From Dehalococcoidia bacterium UBA2160 (GTDB lineage: Bacteria > Chloroflexota > Dehalococcoidia > Lucifugimonadales > UBA1123): 51,204 nucleotides of DNA. This document shows positions 8,867-16,598 of this stretch, in pieces (position 1 is the first letter of the stretch; every line of letters starts with the position of its first letter). Made by a program: the position numbers and the translations under genes. The notes beneath the pieces were generated by a model. It was not told the DNA's origin. It did no database searches and saw nothing but the letters and a program-made list of their open reading frames with translations. Location: contig DCWO01000146.1 in the NCBI GenBank assembly GCA_002328865.1, forward strand, positions 1-51,204, read 5' to 3'.

Positions 8867-8929
8867 CGATCGGTTGATCGGGCTGCCTCGTCAAGGCTGA
8901 GACACTTGTGCGGGGCCGACAGGCGCGCC

Positions 8930-9691
8930 CTAGAGTCGCGCCAGCGCCCCGCCGTCCACGTAGACGGTGTGGCCGGCAACAAAGCCGCAGACGTCGGAGC
9001 AGAGGTAGACCAGGAGGGCCGCCAGGTCCCGCGGGTGGCCGTAACGGCGGGACGGAAGGAAACGAGCCAGAAGCTCCTGCTGCTGATCCTCCAGGCTACG
9101 GTCCTCTTCGATGAACCAGCCGGGGCCGATTCCGTTTACTCGTATATCAGTGCGGCTCAACTCCAGGCCCAAAACCCGGGTGAGTTGCGCTATTCCAGCC
9201 ATGCTGGCGCAATACGCCGCCATGTTCTGAACGCCGCGCTCGGCCAGCACCGAGCTCACGTTTACGATGCGCCCGTTGCCCTGGCCCGTCATGTGCTCCG
9301 CGGCGGCCCGACAGAAAAGGAAGACGCTGCGCAGGTTCTGGTTTAGCACCTGGTCGAACTCCTCGAGAGTCGTCTCCAGGAAGGGTTTCGCGGCCACCAA
9401 CTGGCAGTTGTTGACTAGTATGTCCAGGCGTCCATGGGCCTCTAACGTTTGCTGGACTGCTCGGTTTACACTGGATGGGTCAGTCACATCGGCGGGAAAG
9501 ACTGGGATGTCACTGTCGTGGATGCTGACAGCCTGACGGACGGCGTCCAGAGCATCCTGTGGACCGCCCGCAACGGCCACGCGAGCGCCCGCTTCGGCCA
9601 ACGCCGCCGCCAAGAAGGGCGTGGCGAAGTGGCCGCTGGTGGTGACGAGTGCAGTCTTTCGGTGTAAGTCCCACTGCGGCGGAATCGGCAT
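8930..9691 (-). CDS. SDR-family protein with degenerate active site (YxxxM)
   Basis: This 253-aa protein aligns over its whole length with classical short-chain dehydrogenases: ILVNNCQ at residues 91-97, the NVSS strand at 144-147, and Tyr160. Two hallmarks are altered. The TGxxxGxG nucleotide motif reads TTSGHFATP, and the catalytic Lys of YxxxK is Met164 (codon at 9200-9202, ATG where AAG is expected). It may therefore be inactive or regulatory, or the Met may be a single-base error. It is the last gene of the 14.5-8.9 kb operon, and its start overlaps the previous stop by one base (TAATG) behind a GGAGG site. It converges with the DapA-family gene. Confidence 0.85.
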   Translation of the reverse strand: MPIPPQWDLHRKTALVTTSGHFATPFLAAALAEAGARVAVAGGPQDALDAVRQAVSIHDSDIPVFPADVTDPSSVNRAVQQTLEAHGRLDILVNNCQLVAAKPFLETTLEEFDQVLNQNLRSVFLFCRAAAEHMTGQGNGRIVNVSSVLAERGVQNMAAYCASMAGIAQLTRVLGLELSRTDIRVNGIGPGWFIEEDRSLEDQQQELLARFLPSRRYGHPRDLAALLVYLCSDVCGFVAGHTVYVDGGALARL

Positions 9692-10509
9692 TACACGCCT
9701 CCAGTGCCGTGAGGGTCAAAAGGCAAAACGGGCGCGTAACCCGTGGGGGCGACGCCGCTTGCCAGAACACCGCCGTCGATCGGGAATATCTCCCCATTCA
9801 TATACTCAGACGCGTCCGAGGCCAGAAAGACGACCGCGGGTCCGATCTCCTCGGGGTTTCCGAAGTATCCCACTGGCACGTGTTCGTTTCGGGGCATCGC
9901 CTCCCGAAGAGAAGCCGTGGCCTCGGTCGTGAAGGCGCCAGGCGCCAGGGTGACGCAGGTTACGCCCTCGCGGGAGAGGCTTGCGGCCAGCGTTCGGGTG
10001 AGCTGAACCATGCCGCCCTTAGCCACTGCGTACACGTACTCGCCCCGAACGCCGCGCAGCCCGAAGTGGGACGCGACATTGATGATCCTCCCGCCCCCTC
10101 GTTGGATCATGGGCTGGGCCACTGCCCGAGCGCAGTAAAAGGCGCCAGTGAGGTTGGCATCCATCCCTGCATGCCACTCGGCGTCGGAGACCTCCCAGAT
10201 CGGCTTCAGAGGCTCGTTGGGTTGCCCAGCGTTGTTCACCAGAACGTCCACGTGCCCCAGGGACTGGAGCACCGACTCAACCATGTGGTTGACTTGGGCG
10301 GAGTCGGTAATATCGGTGGGGATGGCCACGGCGCGGCGTCCCAGAGCCTCGACCTCTGCCGCCACGGCCTCCAGGGGGCCCGGACGACGGGCCGCCAGCG
10401 CCAGGTCGGCCCCGGCGGCTGCCAGATGCAGCGCCATCTCGCGGCCGAGGCCGGTGCCTCCGCCGGTGACGATGATTGCCTTTCCTTCCAGGCTCAGTGC
10501 TTCCAGCAT
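9691..10509 (-). CDS. SDR-family oxidoreductase
   Basis: This 272-aa classical short-chain dehydrogenase has an intact NAD(P) motif TGGGTGLG (residues 15-22), an NNAG motif and a YxxxK active site (YAVAK). A C-terminal extension of about 20 residues (after IDGGVLASG) is unusual. ATG 10509 has a GAGGAGAG ribosome site. It lies 16 bp downstream of the acyl-CoA ligase and is coupled to the next SDR. In context it probably oxidises a hydroxyacyl-CoA or alicyclic alcohol intermediate; the exact substrate is unknown. Confidence 0.88.
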   Translation of the reverse strand: MLEALSLEGKAIIVTGGGTGLGREMALHLAAAGADLALAARRPGPLEAVAAEVEALGRRAVAIPTDITDSAQVNHMVESVLQSLGHVDVLVNNAGQPNEPLKPIWEVSDAEWHAGMDANLTGAFYCARAVAQPMIQRGGGRIINVASHFGLRGVRGEYVYAVAKGGMVQLTRTLAASLSREGVTCVTLAPGAFTTEATASLREAMPRNEHVPVGYFGNPEEIGPAVVFLASDASEYMNGEIFPIDGGVLASGVAPTGYAPVLPFDPHGTGGV

Positions 10510-10525
10510 CTCTCTCCTCGCATGG

Positions 10526-12178
10526 TCATTCCGTCCTGTCGGCGACCCAATCTCGAAGAAGGAACTTTTGGATCTTCCCCGAGGGCGTTTTGGGGAGTTC
10601 GTCGAAGACCTCCAACCTCTCGGGCCAATACTGCTTGGCGGTCTGGCTCTGGTCGAACCACGTTTGGAGATCCTCGAAGGTGAGTTGTTCGCCGGCGTTC
10701 AGCGTCACGCAGGCGCACGCCCGCTCCCCCATCCGCGGGTCCGGTGTGCCCACCACCGCCGCCTCCCTCACCTTGGGATGCCGGAAGAGGATCTCCTCCA
10801 CCTCCACGACGGGGATGTTCTCCCCACCACGGATGACGATGTCCTTGGTTCGCCCGCTGATGCGGATGTAGCCCTGCTCATCCATACGCGCCAGATCTCC
10901 GGTGTCGAACCACTGTTGTGCATCGTAGGCCTCCTCCCAGAGATCGGGCCGCTTGTAGTAACCCACGAACTGTCCGGGCCCGCGCGCCTCCAATGCCCCT
11001 TCGGCGCCTGCGGGCAAGGGTTCCCGGCTGACAGGATTCACGATGCGGACCTCCATTCCGGGAACCGGGCCGCCGTCGCTCTCAGCCGCCCTTGAAGGCG
11101 GGTCGGTTGGCCTAACAAATGTGACCGCGCCGTCCTCCGTCATGCCCCAGGCAGATATGACCCGGCAGGGAAGACGCTGGTGCGCCTCCTCCACCAGCGC
11201 GTTGGGGATGGTGGCCCCGGCACAAACGAAGTAGCGCAGAGTGGACACATTGTACCGGTCCAGGGCATCGGTCCGGGTAAGGTCCATCAAGAAGGGCGTC
11301 GCGCCCATGGTCCAGGTCACTCCCTCTTCGGCGATGAGTCGCACCGCTGTCTCGGGCTCCCACATGTCCATGAGGACGGTCTTGCTTCCCAGCGCCAATG
11401 GCATGTTGATGCCGAACGCGAAGCCGGTGTAATGGCCAAGGGGCGAGCCCATGAGGATTCTGTCGTCTCGGTTGAGTCCCAACACCGACCCCGGACTGCG
11501 GCTGTGGTACATGATGGTGGCCTGGCTGTGCATCACGCCCTTTGGCTCTCCGGTTGTGCCTGAGGTGAAGCAGATCGCACCCACGTCGTGAATGGGGTCG
11601 GGGCGCAGCATCCGCAGTTCCTCCGACGAACGCCCCACCTCTCTCCGCTGGAGCAGAACATCCCTCTCGAAGGAGAGCATGCCTTCGGGTACAGGGTCTC
11701 CGACAACGATCACCGCCCGAAGAGACGGCAGTTCGTCGGACAGCTCCTCCATCATGGCCCCGTAGTCGAAGTTCCGGAAATTCGGGGGGATCACCATGAC
11801 GCGCGCCTCCGTCCGGTCCAGCATATGCTTGATCTGCAGGTGGCGCATGATGGGAGTGATCGGGACGATGACGGCCCCGATGCGCGCGCAGGCCAGGTAA
11901 ATGAGCGTGAAATGCCACCAGTTGGGGAGCTGGACCGCGACCCGGTCTCCGGGTCCCACTCCCAGATCAATCAGCGCCCAAGCAGCGCGATCCACCAGGC
12001 GGTGGAGCTGGCGATAGCTCAGGGTTGCCGTCCGGTCAGTTGCGTAGAAGTGGGAGACAAGCGCCACCTGATCGGGCTTCTCGTCGGCCCAGCGGTCCAG
12101 ATAGTCGGTGACCACGATGTCGCGCCACCACCCCTCGCGCTGGTAGCGCTCCACCAGTTCCTGCGGCGTTTGCAGCAT
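10526..12178 (-). CDS. Acyl-CoA synthetase (AMP-forming), cyclohexanecarboxylate-CoA ligase-like
   Basis: This 550-aa class I adenylate-forming enzyme activates a carboxylic acid as acyl-AMP and then acyl-CoA. The P-loop-like motif TSGTTGEPKG is at residues 205-214. The WGMTEDG motif, WFDTGDLARMD, and the C-terminal PKTPSGKIQK with its catalytic Lys are all intact. ATG 12178 is chosen because GGAGGGGAG directly precedes it; a GTG six codons earlier would overlap that site. Its overall look, including an N-terminal WWRDIVVTDYLDRWA segment, recalls AliA-type ligases. Neighbours resembling BadH and BadI support an alicyclic or aromatic acid substrate. Substrate identity is inference. Confidence 0.88.
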   Translation of the reverse strand: MLQTPQELVERYQREGWWRDIVVTDYLDRWADEKPDQVALVSHFYATDRTATLSYRQLHRLVDRAAWALIDLGVGPGDRVAVQLPNWWHFTLIYLACARIGAVIVPITPIMRHLQIKHMLDRTEARVMVIPPNFRNFDYGAMMEELSDELPSLRAVIVVGDPVPEGMLSFERDVLLQRREVGRSSEELRMLRPDPIHDVGAICFTSGTTGEPKGVMHSQATIMYHSRSPGSVLGLNRDDRILMGSPLGHYTGFAFGINMPLALGSKTVLMDMWEPETAVRLIAEEGVTWTMGATPFLMDLTRTDALDRYNVSTLRYFVCAGATIPNALVEEAHQRLPCRVISAWGMTEDGAVTFVRPTDPPSRAAESDGGPVPGMEVRIVNPVSREPLPAGAEGALEARGPGQFVGYYKRPDLWEEAYDAQQWFDTGDLARMDEQGYIRISGRTKDIVIRGGENIPVVEVEEILFRHPKVREAAVVGTPDPRMGERACACVTLNAGEQLTFEDLQTWFDQSQTAKQYWPERLEVFDELPKTPSGKIQKFLLRDWVADRTE

Positions 12179-12338
12179 CTCCCCTCCTTCGATCACGTTG
12201 AGAGCCCTTAGGCAGGGCGGTGCCCATGTTCCTACGATGCGAATGGAGGTTCTGTTTCGCCGGAGTGGATTCGAATCATCTTGCAGAATGGTCAGGACTG
12301 AGAAGCATATGCCGGCGGCATCGGCAACCCCGCCAGGG

Positions 12339-13139
12339 TCACATCATCGTGTAGCCGCCGCTGACGCTCCAGGTTTGGCCGGTGACGAAGTTGCACCGGT
12401 CTGAAGCCAGGAAGACGACCACGTTGGCCACGTCCTGCGCGGTTCCCAGCCGGCGAAGGGCGTAACGACGGCTGGCGCTTGCGCGACGTTCGGGCGTCCA
12501 AAAGTCGATCGCGTCTCCGGCCCACAACATGCTGGTCTCGGGGACGGCTTCGGGATCCTCGGGGATTGTGAGTCCGGGACAGACGACATTGAGGGTTACG
12601 TCGTGCCTGCCGACCTCCCTCGCCAGGGACTTGGTCAGGGCGATTACTCCTGCTTTGGCGCCGGAGTAGACCGCTTCGTGGTATTCGCCCATGCGGCCGG
12701 CGTCGGACGCCAGGCTGACGACCCGGCCGTAGCCTCGCTCCACCATGTGAGGCAACACGGTGTGCATGCAGTGGACGACGCTCATGTAGTTGAGGTCGAC
12801 CAGCTTCCGGTGCAGTTCGGGCGGTTGGTCCAGAAACGGGCCCGCCTGATCGCCGCCCGCGCAGTTGATCAGGATGTCGATCTGTTCGAACTTTTCCACG
12901 ACCCGACCGACCGAAGCCTCCACTTGCTGCCGGTCCGTCAGATCGGTGGCGAATGCCGCCAGGTTACCGACCGCTCCCGCCTCTTTGGCCTCCTGGATCA
13001 CGCCAAGGGCCGCGACCTCGTCGATGTCGAAGAGGGCGATATTGGCCCCTTCTTCCGCCAGGGTCAGGGCGATGCTCCGACCGATATTGGAGCCGCCTCC
13101 GGTGACGATGGCGTTTTTCCCGCTTAAAGTTAGCTCCAT
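12339..13139 (-). CDS. SDR-family dehydrogenase, BadH-like (2-hydroxycyclohexanecarboxyl-CoA dehydrogenase-like)
   Basis: This 266-aa classical SDR has a TGGGSNIG nucleotide motif (residues 13-20), INCAG (91-95), Ser145 and Tyr158-x3-Lys162. The start ATG 13139 follows an AGAGGG site; upstream in-frame codons give an Arg-rich non-homologous stretch that overlaps the previous gene. BadH oxidises 2-hydroxycyclohexanecarboxyl-CoA to the 2-keto compound just before ring cleavage by BadI. A BadI-like gene 34 bp upstream and a CoA ligase downstream make this role attractive. The assignment rests mainly on context. Confidence 0.85.
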   Translation of the reverse strand: MELTLSGKNAIVTGGGSNIGRSIALTLAEEGANIALFDIDEVAALGVIQEAKEAGAVGNLAAFATDLTDRQQVEASVGRVVEKFEQIDILINCAGGDQAGPFLDQPPELHRKLVDLNYMSVVHCMHTVLPHMVERGYGRVVSLASDAGRMGEYHEAVYSGAKAGVIALTKSLAREVGRHDVTLNVVCPGLTIPEDPEAVPETSMLWAGDAIDFWTPERRASASRRYALRRLGTAQDVANVVVFLASDRCNFVTGQTWSVSGGYTMM

Positions 13140-13173
13140 TGAGTACCCTCTGCCGCGACGCTTGCTGGTATGC

Positions 13174-14028
13174 CTATCCGCCGTGCTCTGCTGCATAAGC
13201 CGCATACGGACGGGGCGTCCGCATCTCAGTGAAGGCCTGGAGGCACTCCTTGCGTTCCGCGCTTCCCATGAAGTCGGGCGCATGCGTTCGGAGCATCTCC
13301 CCGTGGGGGCCCGTGAAAGCCCTCATCATCTCCATCAACGCGTTGAAGGACCGCTTGCGGAGTTGTACGCAAGTGGGGCTCATCGTCAGAAGCTGCTCGC
13401 ACCACCTGTCCACCTCATCTCCCAGCGCGTCTTCAGGCACGACTTTGTTGACCATGCCCATCTGGAAAGCTTCCTGGGCCGTGTACCGTGGCAAGAAGAA
13501 GTGCATCTCTTTGGCTCGCTTCATCCCGATCGTCAGGGCGGCGAGTGCAACCGTATATCCGTGGTGGGGGCTGCCAACCCGAACGCCGTTGTGCCCGAAG
13601 ATGGCGGTGTCGGCGGCGATGGTGATGTCGCAAGTGTAGGCCAGATGGTTGCCGCCGCCGATGGCGTAACCCTCCACGGCCGCAATGACCACCTTAGGGC
13701 AGAGACGCACCAGCCGATTCAATCCGGGCTCAGAGCCAGCCGATTCCTCGAAGGCAGCCTCGGCCTCCCAGGTCACGTCGCCTCCGCTGGAGAAGTGGCC
13801 TCCAGACCCGGCGAGAATAATGGCGCCGATGGTGACGTCCTCTTCGGCGTCCCTAAAAGCTCGTGCGTATTCCAAGTACGTCTGGCCGGTGAAAGCGTTG
13901 AGCACCTCGGGTCGGTTGAGGGTCAGGCGGGCGATGCCTCCGCCGAGTTCCTCATTGTGCTTCTTTTCGTAGATGACGTGTACCGGACGCCGAAATTCCT
14001 GAGGCTGTGTCCATTCGGTCCATCCCAT
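13174..14028 (-). CDS. Enoyl-CoA hydratase/isomerase family, BadI/MenB-like
   Basis: This 284-aa crotonase-fold protein has the CoA-binding and oxyanion segments HFSSGGD (residues 78-84) and GYAIGGGNHLAYTCDI (120-135). The following block, from FGHNGVRVGSPHHGY to RYTAQEAFQMGMVNKVVP, resembles ring-cleaving BadI and MenB rather than simple hydratases. In those enzymes an Asp lies in a GSxD motif; here His155 is at that place (GSPH), so the chemistry may differ. ATG 14028 has an AAGGAGAG site. It lies 12 bp after a DsrE-like gene and before BadH-like and ligase genes. Hydrolytic cleavage of a 2-ketocycloalkanecarboxyl-CoA is the leading guess. Confidence 0.83.
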   Translation of the reverse strand: MGWTEWTQPQEFRRPVHVIYEKKHNEELGGGIARLTLNRPEVLNAFTGQTYLEYARAFRDAEEDVTIGAIILAGSGGHFSSGGDVTWEAEAAFEESAGSEPGLNRLVRLCPKVVIAAVEGYAIGGGNHLAYTCDITIAADTAIFGHNGVRVGSPHHGYTVALAALTIGMKRAKEMHFFLPRYTAQEAFQMGMVNKVVPEDALGDEVDRWCEQLLTMSPTCVQLRKRSFNALMEMMRAFTGPHGEMLRTHAPDFMGSAERKECLQAFTEMRTPRPYAAYAAEHGG

Positions 14029-14040
14029 GAAGCTCTCCTT

Positions 14041-14469
14041 TTAGAAACTGCCGATGACTCTGTCAGACTGCCTCAACTCTTGGATGAGCGCAGCCATGTC
14101 CGGACGCTCCAACTCCTCTGGCAACTTATCCTCAACGCCTAGCAGCTTCGACCAGAGGGGGCAGGCGAGGAGACGGACTCCCGCCTCCCGGGCGGCCGGG
14201 AGAAGCTGGCGGGGCTTGGTCCATCGGGGATCTCTGGTGTTTGCCAGAGGATACCCCATCTCGGTGGCGTTCCGAGACACCCGCACCCGCGTGTTCCAAT
14301 CGCGAAGCAAGGGCGACCAGTCGAATGACTGTCCCGCGAGGGCGGCAACGGCTTCGCCGGTAAACAAGACCCCCACATCAGCGGATGTCTTGCGAGCCTC
14401 CGTCGCCATCGCCACAGTGCTCAGTAGCGAGTCTTCCAGCGCGTCTCGACATATAAACAGTAGTTCCAT
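14041..14469 (-). CDS. DsrE-like small protein
   Basis: This 142-aa protein has the alternating strand-helix pattern of the DsrE/DsrF-like fold: MELLFICRDALEDSLLSTVAMA at the N-terminus, a VGVLFTGEAV strand, and GVRLLACPLWSKLLGV with a single conserved-position Cys. Family members act as sulfur carriers or as accessory proteins of unknown role. The start ATG 14469 has an AGGTG site; a GTG two codons earlier is possible. It is first in the operon, with a promoter only about 15 bp upstream. Its link to acyl-CoA metabolism is unclear. Confidence 0.7.
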   Translation of the reverse strand: MELLFICRDALEDSLLSTVAMATEARKTSADVGVLFTGEAVAALAGQSFDWSPLLRDWNTRVRVSRNATEMGYPLANTRDPRWTKPRQLLPAAREAGVRLLACPLWSKLLGVEDKLPEELERPDMAALIQELRQSDRVIGSF

Positions 14470-14488
14470 AATCACTCACCTGGGCGTC

Positions 14489-14517
14489 ATAGTATCTGCC
14501 AACCTGGACAGGGTCAA
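14489..14517 (-). promoter_or_regulatory. Promoter for the BadI/BadH/ligase operon
   Basis: On the minus strand TTGACC (14517-14512), a 17-base spacer and TACTAT (14494-14489) precede ATG 14469. The implied leader is very short. Repeat family 2 begins right behind the -35 box. Confidence 0.6.
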
Positions 14518-14576
14518 GCCAGCCGCGCTCTCTGGTCTTCGGCTACGGCGCCGGTCGTCCTAGAGCGCGGCAACCT
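14518..14576. repeat. Dispersed palindromic repeat, family 2, copy A
   Basis: An inverted repeat GCCGCGCTCT (14522-14531) and AGAGCGCGGC (14562-14571) encloses about 30 bases ending CGTCCT. A closely similar element occurs at 16539-16598. Confidence 0.7.
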
Positions 14577-14701
14577 ATCCGCTCCGTGAGCTGATGTTGG
14601 GCAACATTCGTCCAGACGGCTGGGTCTGAATGTTACCGTGGGGGAGTTGCGAGTCCTGGTGCTCATCCGGCGTGGATGGACACGGCTGAGGTTCAGGCCC
14701 G

Positions 14702-15052
14702 CTACTTTGACACCGTCACTCGCGCGACGCAGAGACCTTGACTCTCCTCGGGTCCCCAGATACGGAAGTCACTAAGATCGTCATGCTGGCGGTTGCCGAA
14801 ATAGGCGTCGTCGAGTTCGAATGATGTGGTCTTCCAAATGTTGGCGTTTCGAAGTTCAGCCCCGAACGCGTCTTTCCAGCGACCTTCATCCCGCGAAGTA
14901 AAGTCCGATGAATCGTATTCGATGCCCATCTCGCCGGCGCCAGCATCGAAGTATTCGATTGTTATCAGCACCTTCGTCGGCTCTCGGTAGATAAATTCGT
15001 CATTCACGTCAAAGTACATATACCCGGCGGGTTGAAAAGCGTTCCGAGGCAC
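14702..15052 (-). CDS. C-terminal beta-domain fragment, probably frameshifted from the upstream gene
   Basis: This 116-aa frame begins at GTG 15052 but is open further upstream. Its content (YMYFDVNDEFIY, then VLITIEYFDAGAG and a KTTSFELDDAYFG block) resembles the beta-sandwich domains that end many cell-surface or glycosidase-type proteins. The preceding gene stops at 15055 in another frame, just where such a domain would begin (NADGGLRQLDQAGDG). Adding one G near 15062-15067 would join the two into a protein of about 408 aa reading TTVGGRLTVPRN across the junction. It is thus best seen as the 3' part of a broken gene or of a sequencing error. It has no ribosome site of its own. Confidence 0.6.
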   Translation of the reverse strand: MPRNAFQPAGYMYFDVNDEFIYREPTKVLITIEYFDAGAGEMGIEYDSSDFTSRDEGRWKDAFGAELRNANIWKTTSFELDDAYFGNRQHDDLSDFRIWGPEESQGLCVARVTVSK

Positions 15053-15054
15053 GG

Positions 15055-15927
15055 TCAGACGGCACCCACGGTCGTTGCGAACAGCTGGATCAAGCCGTCC
15101 CCGGCTTGATCCAGCTGTCGAAGACCGCCGTCAGCATTCGTTCTCCCCAGTTCGGCCCATATCGCTGGCGCGGGGGCTGCCGGCGCCTCGGGAGCCGCCG
15201 TGGGCACAGGGGTTGGAGTCTGAGCCGCGGGTGTTTCGGTAGGGTCCGGGACAGACGTAGGCATGAACGCGGGCGCCGGAGTAGGCGCCTGAGCAACGGG
15301 TGTGTCGGTGGGGCTCGGGACAGGTGTCTGAGCAACTGGTGTGTTGGTAGGTCTCATGAGAGGCGTAGGCATGGATGCGGGCGCCGGTGGAGACAGAGGT
15401 GTCGGCGCTTCCGCCTGAGCACTACTGACTGGAGGCTCTAGAGTCGGGGTTGGAAAGGACGTAGCTGTCGGAATCGGGAGTGCGGCAAGGGTCTCCTCGT
15501 CGCCCGCTCCGCGGTCTGTGCCCCCAGTTGCAAACACTACTCCGGCTATTGCGACCGTGATGACAGCCACGAACACGACGGCCCCCCAAAGCACCGGGGA
15601 CCGCCGTGCTTTGGGAAGCGCCAACACCTGTCGATGGGCAACCCTGCCTTCCTTTTCAACGAAAAACTGTTCCTGGCCCGGAGAGCCTCGAAAGTCGCCC
15701 TCCGGACGGAACGACATGGTGACGACGTAGTAGTCCTCGCCTTCCTCCTGCTCCACCACATCGAATGCCATCCGCGCCCCGGAGAAGCGACGCCCATATT
15801 CACCGGGATCGTCCCTAGCGGCCCGCATCGCCGCCACTCTAGCCTGCTCCAACGAGATATAGGCTAGAGCCTCGCCCTCGGGCGTGAAGTCGAACGAGTC
15901 TTCCTTCTTGCCTTCGTCTTCCACCAT
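15055..15927 (-). CDS. Single-pass membrane protein with Pro/Thr-rich stalk (5' part of a frameshifted gene)
   Basis: This 290-aa product has three parts. Residues 1-105 are a soluble, acidic domain without a signal peptide. Residues 110-133 are a membrane helix (VLWGAVVFVAVITVAIAGVVFA). The rest is a long Pro/Thr/Ala stalk with repeated TPVAQTPVPSPT-like units. It then enters a beta-domain (AIWAELGRTNADGGLRQLD) and stops abruptly, while the remainder of that domain continues in another frame at 14702-15052. Topology is most likely cytoplasmic N-terminus and external stalk plus beta-domain. ATG 15927 follows an AAAGG site. No function is assignable; a surface sensor or glycan-binding role is possible. 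Confidence 0.7.
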   Translation of the reverse strand: MVEDEGKKEDSFDFTPEGEALAYISLEQARVAAMRAARDDPGEYGRRFSGARMAFDVVEQEEGEDYYVVTMSFRPEGDFRGSPGQEQFFVEKEGRVAHRQVLALPKARRSPVLWGAVVFVAVITVAIAGVVFATGGTDRGAGDEETLAALPIPTATSFPTPTLEPPVSSAQAEAPTPLSPPAPASMPTPLMRPTNTPVAQTPVPSPTDTPVAQAPTPAPAFMPTSVPDPTETPAAQTPTPVPTAAPEAPAAPAPAIWAELGRTNADGGLRQLDQAGDGLIQLFATTVGAV

Positions 15928-16582
15928 GGAGAACCTTTACGAGCCTTGATTCGGTGTATGGGAGTCACTGTGGGGAGGCAGATTGTGGCTTCCAAGACGA
16001 GCGCGGTTTTGACGAACCCGTGCTGACAGCCTGGTGGGCCGCACACACGCTCGCGACAAGTTGAGCCGACATTTCCTATGTCAGACTTAAGGAGTGCAGA
16101 GAGTCCACAATCCTTGACACCGACGATTGTACGGCGACACCGAAACGTCGTCAAACACGCTGTCCGCCTTTTGGCTTACCTTCTGACGCCGCTATTGGCG
16201 GTTCGTCGGATGGAAGCGCCGCTTGGGATGCACCATGGCGCCTTCCAGTCCCACCAGGCGTTGGTTGCTTGGTCGCCTGTCATTGCGTCCGACGACCCAA
16301 GAATGGGCGTCACGGCGGTGTCGGATGCAATCCCCAAATACGCTCGGGTGTTTGATGGCGTGCATCCCAGAGCACCGGGCCCTCAGCCAGATGAATCACC
16401 GGGGACCAAGCGTGGCGGATTAAGTTCCCCCAGTCTGGCTGAGCTTGATCCGGACACTGGCAACGAACGGTTCAGGGCGGCCTCGGGCAGGGTAGTCTGC
16501 TCAGGGAGCTTCCCTGGTCGTAGGCCAGGCTGGGCCGAGCCAGCCGCGCTCTCTGGCCCGTCCCGCTTCGGCGCCGTTCGTC
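15928..16582. other. 655-bp stretch without a supported gene
   Basis: Open frames here lack ribosome sites and protein-like composition. The only structure I see is repeat family 2, copy B, at its right end. Confidence 0.5.
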
Positions 16583-16598
16583 CTATAGCGCAGCCACC
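16539..16598. repeat. Dispersed palindromic repeat, family 2, copy B
   Basis: It shares CAGCCGCGCTCTCTGG, CGGCGCCG and CGTCCT with copy A at 14518. The arms are GCCGCGCTCT (16543-16552) and ATAGCGCAGCC (16585-16595). It overlaps the 3' end of the flavin oxidoreductase gene, including its stop codon. Confidence 0.7.

Noticed and set aside
12268..12281. GATTCGAATC, resembling a tRNA T-loop
   Set aside because: It is a simple palindrome with no acceptor stem or other arms around it.
12865..14142. Plus-strand open frame of 425 codons
   Set aside because: It is antisense to the BadI- and BadH-like genes, whose motifs are unmistakable.
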